A stretch of DNA of 64,000 nucleotides, from NCBI RefSeq assembly GCF_018397995.1, contig NZ_BBQH01000018.1, positions 109,332-173,331 on the forward strand, read 5' to 3'. The notes beneath the pieces are model-generated. The model had not been told where the DNA came from, searched no databases, and was given only the letters and a program-made list of their open reading frames with translations. Shown here piece by piece: positions 31,584 to 39,247 of the stretch. This DNA comes from Rhizomonospora bruguierae (GTDB taxonomy: Bacteria; Actinomycetota; Actinomycetes; Mycobacteriales; Micromonosporaceae). The position numbers and the translations under genes were made by a program. The stretch's first letter is position 1. Each line of letters starts with the position of its first letter.

Positions 31584-32633
31584 TCAGGCCGTCGGCCGGA
31601 GCGCCGTGCGGGTCAGGACGCCGAGCGGGTCGGCCAGCAGCGGGGCGAAGCCGAGTTCGGCGGCGCCGACCAGGGTGGCGTCGTCGCCGAGCGCCGAGGT
31701 GCGCAGCCGGACCTGCTCACGGGCGACCGGCAGCACGTTGGCCGCGATGCGGGCGCGTACCTGGGCGGCGGCGCCCGGGTACATGTCCCGCAGCATCCCG
31801 CCGAAGATGACCATGCCGGGGTTGAACAGGTTGATGAGGTTCGCCACCCCGATGCCGAGCCAATCCCCGATGGTGCGCAGCGCGTCGCGGGCCGCGGGGT
31901 CGCCGCGGTCGGCGTCGTCGACCACGGCGCGCACGGCGTCGCGGCCGATCAGGTCGGCGGCGTCGAGCAGGGCCCGCTCCCCGACCTCCGCCTCCAGGCA
32001 GCCACGCGACCCGCACCCGCAGGGCCGCCCGCCGTGCGGGTTCACGATCATGTGCCCGAGTTCGCAGCCGTACCCGCCGTCGCCGCCGAGCAACTTGCCG
32101 CCGACGATGATGCCGCCGCCCACGCCCACGTCGCCGTGCAGGTAGATCAGGTTCTGGAAGCCGACGGCCGCCCCGCGCCGCTGCTCGGCCTGCGCGCCGA
32201 GGTGCGCCTCGTTCCCCACGGCGACCGGCAGGCCGAGCCCGAGCCGGCGGCCGAGTTCGGCGCCGAACGCCTGGTCCACCCAGCCCAGGTGGGGGCCGTA
32301 GCGCACCATGCCGTCGCCGGGCCGGATCATCCCGCAGTACGACGCGCCCACCCCGGCACAGACCGAGTCCGCCGGTGCCGCGTCGTGCAACTGGCGGCCG
32401 AACCGGGCGAGCACGTCCACCACACGCTCCAGGTCGGGGCCGGCCCGGGGGCGGTCCACCGCCCTGCGGTCGAGGATGGCCCCGCCCAACCCCACCCGGG
32501 CGGCGACCAACCGGTCCACGGCGACGTCGAACGCCAGCACGTACACCCGGTGGGACTGCGGCCGCACGACCAGCGATGGCCGGCCCGCCCGGCCGGTGTC
32601 CGACGGGTGCTCCGGCGAGCGCGGTCTCGTCAT
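31584..32633 (-). pseudogene. ROK-family protein lacking its N-terminal DNA-binding domain
   Basis: The 349-residue frame matches ROK-family repressors from about residue 16 on: GRAGRPSLVVRPQSHRVYVL, a GYGCELGHMIVNPHGGRPCG motif with its zinc cysteines (CGCGSRGCLE), and NLINLFNPGMVIFGGML. ROK repressors carry a winged helix of about 70 residues before this point. Here that part is gone. The reading frame begins abruptly beside a 5'-truncated amine oxidase on the other strand. The sugar-binding part could still be made from an ATG near 32633, so a truncated but expressed protein remains possible. Confidence 0.6.
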
Positions 32634-32976
32634 CGGGTGCTACAACACGGGCAACGCCGCGAACGTCTACAGTGCACTGTCCCCGGCCGAGCGGGAGGCC
32701 CGCGCGGTGGCGCAGGGCGTGAAGATCCATGGCGAGAAGTACCGCACCGAACTGGCGAACTCCTTCTCCATCGCCTGGCACCGCACCCCGTACCTCGAGG
32801 GCGGCTGGACCTCCCCGCCCTACACCAGCCCGGGGTACCGGTTGCTGCAGCAGCCCGCCGGCCGGGTCTACTTCGCCGGGGACTGGCTCAGCCACTCGGT
32901 CGCCTGGCAGCACGGCGCGTTCCTGTCCGTGCGGGCCACGGTCACCGCGCTGCACCAGCGGGTCATGGCCGGCTGA
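32629..32976 (+). pseudogene. Flavin amine oxidase, C-terminal remnant
   Basis: This stretch encodes the last 115 residues of a flavin-dependent amine oxidase: GLVIGCYNTGNAANVYSALS, KIHGEKYRTELANSFSIAW, and the FAD-binding end RVYFAGDWLSHSVAWQHGAF. No start or N-terminal dinucleotide-binding motif exists upstream, where the sequence instead belongs to the antiparallel ROK gene. The join lies at about 32600-32630. It is non-functional as an enzyme. Confidence 0.75.
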
Positions 32977-33104
32977 CCTCCCGCGGTGTCGCAGCAGGGG
33001 CCGGTGGCGGGCTCCGGCGGGCTCCCGCAACAGCCATCCGAGCCGGCCGTCTGATCCCCGGTGTACTCACCCTGGGTCCCGCTCTCGGTGTTGGTTTCGG
33101 TCAT
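32868..33104 (-). CDS. Small cysteine-rich protein, uncertain
   Basis: From ATG 33104 a frame of 78 codons begins TETNTESGTQGEYTGDQTAG and contains two CC pairs (DGCCGSPPEPATGPCCD) and a further CC near the end. Such tails occur in proteins linked to arsenic or metal handling. The gene is divergent from an ArsR regulator with a CVC metal-binding motif, 120 bp away. The second half is antisense to the amine oxidase remnant and may be spurious. It could be the truncated beginning of a larger metal-resistance protein. Confidence 0.35.
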   Translation of the reverse strand: MTETNTESGTQGEYTGDQTAGSDGCCGSPPEPATGPCCDTAGGQPAMTRWCSAVTVARTDRNAPCCQATEWLSQSPAK

Positions 33105-33224
33105 CGCGGCACTCCTCCGATCCGTCAACGGGTACCCGCACGCACCCTGTCTCGATGATGTGTGAACTAGACAATGTTCGAATCAGGAGTTGCACGCTGA
33201 TTTGAGAGCTGTCAAGCTAGAGCC

Positions 33225-33602
33225 ATGTCAAAACAGCCGCCACCCGTCCGCACCGAGCCCACGGCCGCCGGCGCCGCCTGCTGCCCGCCGATCTGGCAGG
33301 GGAACCTGTCCACGGAGGCGGCGGCCGCGCTGGCGCCCGCGTTCAAGGCGCTCGGCGATCCGGTGCGGCTGCGGCTGATGTCGATGATCGCCTCGGCGTC
33401 CGGCGGCGAGATCTGCGTGTGCGACCTCACCCCCGGGTTCGACCTGTCCGGGCCGACGATCTCGCACCACCTCAAGACCCTCCGCGAGGCCGGCCTGGTC
33501 GAAGCCGACCGCCGGGGTACCTGGGTGTACTACCGGGCGCGGCCCGGGCTGCTCCGCCAGCTCGCCGCGCTGCTGACGGTGGACGAGCCGGCCTCCGTGT
33601 AG
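33225..33602 (+). CDS. ArsR-family metalloregulator with CxC motif
   Basis: A 125-residue ArsR/SmtB repressor. The metal-sensing helix contains GEICVCDLTPGFDLSGPTIS, the CVC motif of arsenite/antimonite sensors. HHLKTLREAGLVEADRRGTW is the recognition helix and wing. An extra CC pair at residues 19-20 (AACCPP) could be a third ligand. No arsenite pump, reductase or methylase gene is adjacent. The regulator is therefore an orphan, or controls the small cysteine-rich frame upstream. An inverted repeat AATCAG...CTGATT (33181-33202) lies in its promoter. Confidence 0.85.
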   Translation: MSKQPPPVRTEPTAAGAACCPPIWQGNLSTEAAAALAPAFKALGDPVRLRLMSMIASASGGEICVCDLTPGFDLSGPTISHHLKTLREAGLVEADRRGTWVYYRARPGLLRQLAALLTVDEPASV

Positions 33603-33683
33603 CCGCCACCGGGCCGTCGCGCCGTGGCGGCGATCCGGCCGCTCTCCCGGCGGGCACGCGATCCGGCCGGTAGCGTCGTACGG

Positions 33684-34715
33684 GTGACCGACGAGGTGAG
33701 CTTCGCCGAGCTGGTCGAGCGGTACCGGGGCGAACTGCGGGTGCACTGCTACCGCATGCTCGGCTCGTTCGACGAGGCGGAGGATCTGGTCCAGGAGACG
33801 CTGCTGCGCGCGTGGAAGGGGCTCGACGGCTTCCACGGCAGGTCGTCGATGCGCACCTGGCTGTACCGGACCGCGACCAACGCCTGCCTCGACGCCCTCG
33901 ACGGCCGGCAGCGCCGGGTGCTGCCGCACCACCTCGCGCCGCCCGCCGACCCCGCGCGGCCGGAGCCGGGCCGGGTCGAGGTCGCCTGGTTGCAGCCGTT
34001 CCCCGACCGGCTGTGGGAACCCGTCGCGCCGCGCTCGGACGAGCCGGAGGCGGCGGCCGTCGCCCGGGAAACCATGGAACTGGCCTTCCTGGCCGCGATC
34101 CAGCACCTACCGCCCCGGCAACGGGCGGCCGTCATCCTGCACGACGCGCTCGGCTGGCCGGCTCCCCAGGTCGCCGCGGTGGTGGAGGGCAGCGCGGCAT
34201 CGGTCAACAGTGCCCTGCAACGGGCGCGCGCGACGCTGCGGGAGCACCTGCCGCCGCGCCGCGCGGAATGGGCGCCCGCGGCGCCGCCCACCGACGAGGA
34301 GCGGGCGGTGCTGCGCCGGTACATGGCGGCCGTCGAGCGCGGCGACCTGGCCGGGGTCGCCGACCTGCTGGCCGAGGACGTCCGCACGACGATGCCGCCG
34401 TACCCGGTGTGGTTCGCCGGCCGGGCGGCGGTGCTCGCGGCGCTGGCCACGAGCTGGGATCCCGGCTCACCGGAGTACGTGGGGGCGTTCCGGATGCTGC
34501 CGACCGGCGCAAACGGCCGCCCGGCGGCGGCGGCCTACGTGCGGCGGCCCGGGCGTGACACGTACCAGCCGTTCGCCATCGGGATCGTGTCCGTGGCGCG
34601 GGGGCGGATCATGGAGATCACCGCCTTCCACGAACCCGCGCTGTTCCCCGCGTTCGCCCTGCCGCCCCAGCTGACCGATGAACTTTCCGCGCCGGCACCG
34701 TCTGCATACGCATGA
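33684..34715 (+). CDS. ECF sigma factor with SnoaL-like C-terminal domain
   Basis: A 343-residue paralogue of the sigma factor at 10.4-11.4 kb. Region 2 has VHCYRMLGSFDEAEDLVQET and RTWLYRTATNACLDALDG. Region 4 has [18 protein letters not shown] with ASVNSALQRARATL. The NTF2-like C-terminal domain has RYMAAVERGDLAGVADLLAE. The TIGR02960-type layout suggests self-contained regulation. GTG 33684 is preferred over an upstream in-frame codon because family proteins begin there. It is translationally coupled to the following RibD-C/DHFR-like gene, so both are presumably co-expressed. Confidence 0.9.
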   Translation: MTDEVSFAELVERYRGELRVHCYRMLGSFDEAEDLVQETLLRAWKGLDGFHGRSSMRTWLYRTATNACLDALDGRQRRVLPHHLAPPADPARPEPGRVEVAWLQPFPDRLWEPVAPRSDEPEAAAVARETMELAFLAAIQHLPPRQRAAVILHDALGWPAPQVAAVVEGSAASVNSALQRARATLREHLPPRRAEWAPAAPPTDEERAVLRRYMAAVERGDLAGVADLLAEDVRTTMPPYPVWFAGRAAVLAALATSWDPGSPEYVGAFRMLPTGANGRPAAAAYVRRPGRDTYQPFAIGIVSVARGRIMEITAFHEPALFPAFALPPQLTDELSAPAPSAYA

Positions 34716-35272
34716 CCAGAATCCTGTACTCCGCGACCATGTCCCTCGACGGTTACATCGCCGGCCCGGGCGGTGACATGTCCTGGCTGGCCGAGCACCT
34801 CGGCGGGCCCAACCCGGTCGCCGAGGACCTGATGGGGCGGATCGGTGCGCTGCTCGTCGGCGCCCGCAGCTTCCACGGCGACGACCCGAACCGCGGCACC
34901 GACCGGGAGGGCGCGTTCGGCGGCGCGTGGACCGGGCCGAGCTTCGTGCTCACCCACCGGCCGCCGGCGACCCCCGTGCCCGGCGTCACCTTCGTCACCG
35001 ACCTGGACAGCGGCCTGGCCGCGGCCAGGGCCGCCGCCGGCGACCGGTGCGTGAACATCATCGGCGCCGACGTCGCGGCGCAGTGCCTCGCGGCCGGCCA
35101 GCTCGACGAGATCGTGGTGTTCATCGCGCCGGTGCTGCTGGGCGACGGCGTGCGGCTGTTCCACCGGCCCGGCGGCGCCCAGGTACGGCTGGAGCAGCTC
35201 GCCGTCACACCGGAGCCGGTGCCGTGCCTCTCGCTACGCGTCCGGCAACCGGCGGCCGGTTCCCAACACTGA
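34712..35272 (+). CDS. Dihydrofolate reductase-like (RibD C-terminal) protein
   Basis: A 186-residue NADPH-binding reductase fold of the RibD-C/DHFR-like type: ILYSATMSLDGYIAGPGGDM, GALLVGARSFHGDD, FVLTHRPPATPVPGVTFVTD and GDGVRLFHRPG. These stand-alone proteins are common in actinobacteria and their substrates are unknown; they are not housekeeping DHFR. The ATG overlaps the stop of the ECF sigma gene in an ATGA arrangement. A strong palindromic terminator follows 20 bp after the stop. Confidence 0.87.
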   Translation: MTRILYSATMSLDGYIAGPGGDMSWLAEHLGGPNPVAEDLMGRIGALLVGARSFHGDDPNRGTDREGAFGGAWTGPSFVLTHRPPATPVPGVTFVTDLDSGLAAARAAAGDRCVNIIGADVAAQCLAAGQLDEIVVFIAPVLLGDGVRLFHRPGGAQVRLEQLAVTPEPVPCLSLRVRQPAAGSQH

Positions 35273-35292
35273 CGGATACCCACGGCAGCCGG

Positions 35293-35322
35293 GGGCCCGT
35301 ACCGGACGTCCGGTACGGGCCC
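35293..35322. terminator. Perfect 30-bp palindromic terminator
   Basis: The sequence from GGGCCCGTACCGGA to its exact complement forms an uninterrupted 30-bp palindrome centred on ACGT. It lies between the converging DHFR-like and CBM2 genes, 20 bp and 14 bp from their stops. It can serve both strands. In RNA the stem would open to a small loop. Confidence 0.85.
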
Positions 35323-35336
35323 TCACCGTGGAACCG

Positions 35337-37112
35337 TCAGTTGGGAGCGTGGATCTTGTCCGCGGTGTTGGCCGCGTAGTCCCGGGTGGCGCCGCGCACG
35401 TAGGTCTGGACCGGTGCGTGGTTACCGGAGAAGTACTGCCGGATGGAGCCCGGGAAGGGCGAGGTCGAGACGTTGCGGCCGTACACGTCGGTGTAGACGG
35501 TGGTCGGGCCGGTGTTGCGCACGGTGAACGTGCCCGGCCGGTACTCGCGCAGCGTGCCCTTGAACGGTGAGCGCGGATCGTCCCACGCGACCTGCTGGCC
35601 GGTCTGCTGCGTGATCTGCCGGACCTGGTCGCAGTACTGCCCGCGGATGCCGCTGTAGCAGAGGTCGACCTGGTGCGCGAGGTGGTTCGACAGGGACGCG
35701 TCGTAGTACCGGCTCGGGTTGAGCACGTAGAACAGCGGGGCGATATTGAAGGTCAGTTGCGAACTGCTCACGGTCACGTCGGAGAACCAGAACTCGTGCA
35801 GGTCGTTGGTGTCGAACGGGACGTTCGAGTTGGTGGTCACCTCGAAGTGCGTCTTGCCGTCCCGGATCGCCTGGACGCAGTTCTGGTCGGTGATGAGCCG
35901 GCCGAGTGACCGGGTGTCCGACGGCGAGTCCGCCGGGACCGCGGGGCCGACGTTCGTGAACTGGCCGCCGAGGTTGGGGCCGGGGCAGTCGGTGTTGCCG
36001 AAGCCGCCCGGCCGGCCCAGCGGGATCATGGCACTGAACCGGGCCTCGCTGACCTGCCCGTTGTCGTTGTGCGTGCAGCGGTTGTTGTAGAGCAGTTCGT
36101 GGACGTTGTTGGTGAACGCGTCCGCCGAGTGCGTGCCCTGGTGGAACTTCAGCAGCACGTCGCAGACGGCGACCGTGGTGCCGCTGGGCGGGAAGAAGCT
36201 CGTGCCGTTGTCGCCCTGGATCACGTTGACCCGGTTGACCGCCAGCACCTTGTGCCCGACGTGGTCCTCGTGCCGCTGCCCGCTGTCCGGGTTCGTCGAC
36301 ATCATCACTTCGCTGGTGTACCCGAAGGCCGGCCAGCCCACGGTGGCGAACAGGTTCGACGTGCGCGGGTCGTCACCGTGCTCGTGGCCGAAGCTACAGC
36401 CGCTGGGGTCCCTGGCCGGGTGCCAGGTGGGGTAGACCTTGCCGTCCGGCCCGTACGTCCAGTAGCGCGCATGGATCTCCTTCGAGCACTCGCCGGCGGC
36501 CGGCGCGTAGCCCTTCGGGTCGTTCATGACGATCAGGTCGTACGCGTGGCTGGTCTGCGCTCCGGCGGGCGGCAACGACCGGCCCCAGTCCGGATTGCCC
36601 GACGGTGGCGTGGTCGGCCCCGACGTCGGCGGCGTGGTCGGCGGCCGCGTCGTGGGCGGCTGCTGCGGCGGCGTGGTGGACGGACCGCCGGGCGCGCCCG
36701 TGCAGGTGGTGCCGTTGAGGGCGAAGGCGGTGGGCGCGGGGTTGCTGCCGGTCCAGGACCCGTTGAAGCCGAACGAGGTGCTCGCCCCGGTGGCGAGGCC
36801 GCCGTTGTAGCTGGCATTGCGAGCGGTGACCTGGCTGCCGCTCTGCGTCACCGTGGCGTTCCACGCCTGGGTGACCTGCTGGCCCGCCGAGTAGCTCCAG
36901 GTCAGCGTCCACGAGCTGACCGGGTCGCCGAGGTTGGTGACGCTCACGTCCCCGGTGAAGCCGCCCTGCCACTGCGAGGCGACCGTGTACGTGACGCCGC
37001 ATCCGGCGGCGGCGGCGTTCGCGGCGACCGCGACCGCCGCCCCGCTGGCGACCATCAGGGTCGCCACGACCGCCCTCGACCACAGCCGGGACCGGTAACG
37101 ATGGGTACGCAT
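35337..37112 (-). CDS. Secreted CBM2 protein with a large unassigned C-terminal domain
   Basis: A 591-residue exported protein. The signal peptide (1-36, ending ANAAAAG) is followed by a CBM2 (about 37-137; [20 protein letters not shown], paired cysteines, conserved Trp), a Thr/Pro linker (about 138-170), and a domain of about 420 residues. That domain has several H/D-rich motifs ([29 protein letters not shown]) and at least eight cysteines, which suggests metal binding and disulfides. I cannot place it in a characterised family, although the HEHGDD region is reminiscent of metal sites in secreted hydrolases. A cellulose- or chitin-directed role is inferred from the CBM2. Confidence 0.82.
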   Translation of the reverse strand: MRTHRYRSRLWSRAVVATLMVASGAAVAVAANAAAAGCGVTYTVASQWQGGFTGDVSVTNLGDPVSSWTLTWSYSAGQQVTQAWNATVTQSGSQVTARNASYNGGLATGASTSFGFNGSWTGSNPAPTAFALNGTTCTGAPGGPSTTPPQQPPTTRPPTTPPTSGPTTPPSGNPDWGRSLPPAGAQTSHAYDLIVMNDPKGYAPAAGECSKEIHARYWTYGPDGKVYPTWHPARDPSGCSFGHEHGDDPRTSNLFATVGWPAFGYTSEVMMSTNPDSGQRHEDHVGHKVLAVNRVNVIQGDNGTSFFPPSGTTVAVCDVLLKFHQGTHSADAFTNNVHELLYNNRCTHNDNGQVSEARFSAMIPLGRPGGFGNTDCPGPNLGGQFTNVGPAVPADSPSDTRSLGRLITDQNCVQAIRDGKTHFEVTTNSNVPFDTNDLHEFWFSDVTVSSSQLTFNIAPLFYVLNPSRYYDASLSNHLAHQVDLCYSGIRGQYCDQVRQITQQTGQQVAWDDPRSPFKGTLREYRPGTFTVRNTGPTTVYTDVYGRNVSTSPFPGSIRQYFSGNHAPVQTYVRGATRDYAANTADKIHAPN

Positions 37113-37345
37113 GGGCTGATCCTCCAGACGAGGGCGGTGGGGGTTGACGCGGCGTGCCCCCTCGCGGACGGGCAGACCACGCCGGCCTACCCGGGGGCAG
37201 GCGAGCGTGAGCCCTCGCTCGCGAGGCGATCCGGTGCGCGACGTCCGGGACGGACAACTGTGCCACCTGTAGGTATACATCTATGTCGATGCGTCTGGCC
37301 AGACCAATTACCGGAAAGATTCCGGATGATCTCCCGCGAGGTCTC

Positions 37346-37389
37346 GGTAAGACACGCCGCTTCCGGCCAGGTCGGTATCAAGATCTCCC
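37346..37389 (-). repeat. Dispersed 48-bp intergenic element, copy 2
   Basis: On the minus strand it reads GGGAGATCTTGATACCGACC and ends GCGGCGTGTCTTACC. It matches copy 1 at about 38 of 44 positions by eye. The central GCCGGAAGCGGC can fold into a 4-bp hairpin. It separates the CBM2 gene from the frameshifted membrane gene and abuts the stop codon of the latter. Confidence 0.8.
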
Positions 37390-38433
37390 TAGCTAGCCGG
37401 GCGGTGGCGGTCGCGGATCCATTCGGTGTACAGCCGGTCCAGTTCGTCGACCGTACCGATGATCCGCCGCCGGCCGGGATCGCGGCGATACGTGTCGATG
37501 GCGTAGGCCAGAAACTCCGGCTTGGTGGTGAGCAACTGGGCGGAGAAGTGCAGGTCTCCGCCGAACCGGCGGTTGACCAGCCGGACGATCCGGCCGGCGA
37601 TCGACGAGGCGACCGCGGCCCGCTCCGACACCGCGACGGTGACGTACGCTCCGCCGTTCAGATCGCGGGTCACGTGGCCGCGCTCGACCGCCCACCACGG
37701 TACGGCGGTCGGCCGGAACGGGCCGGGTACGTACAGGCCGGCCGGGGTGAGCGCCACATAGGACCGCCATCCGGTGGCCGGTAACACCAACGCCCAGACG
37801 GCGGCGAGCGCGGTGAGACCCGCCGCGGGAAGCCAGACCGCCGGCGAGAGGTCCGATTTGACCAGTTGCCAGCCGCCGACGAGGGGCGGAAGTCGCGAAC
37901 AGCAGGAGCGCCAGGACGGTGAGCATCCCGACGATGATCGACGCCGCGGCGAACACCACGAACAGCAGGCGTTGACCGAGCGTCGGCTCCCCCGCCGCGG
38001 CCTGCGGAACCCCCGGGGCCCGGCCGCCACCGACCGGCAACGCGGCCCGGGCCCGGTCGCGGCGCAGCGCGGGCACGGCCGGCAGCAGCAGGAGAAGCAG
38101 GAAGGCCGCAGCCCACACCATCATCACGCCCAGCCGGCCGTCACGCGTCCGAGCGTCCACCTTGAACGCGGCGACGGTGAACGGCACGCTGAGGGGAATC
38201 AGGGCGAGCCCATCCCACAGCGCCCACCGCCACCGGACGAGCAGACCGAACCCGACGAGGCCGACGACGACGGCCGCCGGCAGCCCGTAATGCCGGGCCG
38301 GCGGGTCGGACATGTCCACGACGGCGCTCATGCCGGCGGCCAGCAACACCAGCACCCCGGCAACGGAGACCGACCACGGCAGCCTCGCCAGCACCATCCC
38401 GACCTCCCTGATCACGTCGCGCAGACGCGCCAT
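37389..38433 (-). pseudogene. Frameshifted membrane protein
   Basis: One frame from ATG 38433 encodes four to five membrane helices (SVSVAGVLVLLAAGMSAVVD, AAVVVGLVGFGLLVRW, VMMVWAAAFLLLLLLPAV, LLFVVFAAASIIVGMLTVLA). It then becomes nonsense near 37885. The next frame takes over with PPLVGGWQLVKSDLSPAVWL and LTALAAVWALVLPATGW, and a soluble tail (VERGHVTRDLNGGAYVTVAV to LDRLYTEWIRD). A one-base change around 37881-37895 would join them into one protein of about 347 residues. It is either a recent pseudogene or a sequencing error. The family is not recognised. Confidence 0.65.
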
Positions 38434-38677
38434 ACCCAGACCCGGCGAGAATCACGCCCCCGATGGCGGGCCCGGCCCGCCGCACCCGACCGCAGCGGAG
38501 ACGCCCTCTCCGCGACACTGGAAGGCCACCGACACGGCGCCGATCGAGCACGGGTCGAACGGGTCGTGGCCACGGCGGCGCCCTGCGGCGGCCTGCGGTA
38601 GGGGCCGTTCCCGGGTGGGGCAGGAGTAGCCCAAGTGCCTGGTGAGCCGGCCGGGGGCGCGCCCAGGGCCCCCCGAG
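38434..38677. other. Intergenic region upstream of the tRNA cluster
   Basis: No gene is supported in these 244 bp. Frames on both strands are of low quality and lack starts with ribosome binding sites. The stretch is GC-rich and ends at the tRNA promoter. Confidence 0.4.
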
Positions 38678-38707
38678 TTGGCAGTACGCCGCGTACTCGG
38701 CTAAAGT
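38678..38707 (+). promoter_or_regulatory. Probable promoter of the tRNA cluster
   Basis: TTGGCA at 38678-38683 and TAAAGT at 38702-38707 are separated by 18 bp and lie 33 bp upstream of the first tRNA. Both resemble vegetative sigma-70 boxes. The spacing and position support the call. Confidence 0.55.
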
Positions 38708-38739
38708 TCACATCCGTCGCCGGGAACGCCCGGAGACAC

Positions 38740-38812
38740 GCGGACGTAGCGCAGTTGGTAGCGCATCACCTTGCCAAGGTGAGGGTCGCGGGTTCGAGTC
38801 CCGTCGTCCGCT
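38740..38812 (+). tRNA. tRNA-Gly (GCC)
   Basis: A 73-nt cloverleaf. The acceptor stem is GCGGACG with CGTCCGC, the D-loop contains AGTTGGTAG, the anticodon loop is TTGCCAA (anticodon GCC), and the T-arm is CGGGTTCGAGTCCCG. CCA is not encoded. It is the first of three tandem tRNAs on this strand. Confidence 0.97.
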
Positions 38813-38851
38813 CGGAGAGGCCATCGGGCTATTCTCCCCGGCCTCAGCCTC

Positions 38852-38922
38852 GGTGGGGTGGCCGAGAGGCGAGGCAACGGCCTGCAAAGCCGTGTACGCG
38901 GGTTCAAATCCCGTCCCCACCT
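38852..38922 (+). tRNA. tRNA-Cys (GCA)
   Basis: A 71-nt cloverleaf. The acceptor stem is GGTGGGG with CCCCACC, the anticodon loop is CTGCAAA (anticodon GCA) on an ACGGC/GCCGT stem, and the T-arm is CGGGTTCAAATCCCG. CCA is not encoded. It is 39 bp downstream of tRNA-Gly. Confidence 0.97.
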
Positions 38923-38937
38923 CAACTACATAGACTC

Positions 38938-39009
38938 GGGCGATTGGCGCAGCGGGAGCGCACTTCCTTGACACGGAAGAGGTCACTGGTTCGATCCCAG
39001 TATCGCCCA
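38938..39009 (+). tRNA. tRNA-Val (GAC)
   Basis: A 72-nt cloverleaf. The acceptor stem is GGGCGAT with ATCGCCC, the anticodon loop is TTGACAC (anticodon GAC) on a CTTCC/GGAAG stem, and the T-arm is CTGGTTCGATCCCAG. CCA is not encoded. It is 15 bp after tRNA-Cys, so the three are one transcript. The Gly-Cys-Val order is familiar from actinobacteria. Confidence 0.97.
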
Positions 39010-39019
39010 CACGCAGGTC

Positions 39020-39052
39020 AAGGGCCGCTTCCGAGCACCGGAAGCGGCCCTT
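39020..39052 (+). terminator. Terminator of the tRNA cluster
   Basis: A perfect 14-bp stem (AAGGGCCGCTTCCG and its complement) with a 5-base loop AGCAC begins 10 bp after tRNA-Val. The 3' arm is followed by only a short T-containing run. Its position and strength support intrinsic termination. Confidence 0.88.
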
Positions 39053-39247
39053 GCTCCGTCTAGGGTGTCTATGCCGCCCCGACGCCCCGGGGAGGCACTC
39101 CGACCATCCGGTCCATGACCTCCGCCATCTGTTCCAAGGTCGGTGCGAAAGGCGACGAGCGCGCCGGTGTCGAGCAGGAGGATCAGTCGGGTGTAGGACC
39201 GGTGCGGCTGGCCGCGTACCGGGACGCCGGGGGCGGCGGGTACCCGG

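Noticed and set aside
39100..39200. LLLDTGALVAF on the minus strand, resembling the beginning of a PIN-domain toxin
   Set aside because: Only eleven residues match. There is no continuation of the PIN pattern, no antitoxin and no start with a ribosome binding site, so chance or a tiny relic cannot be told apart.
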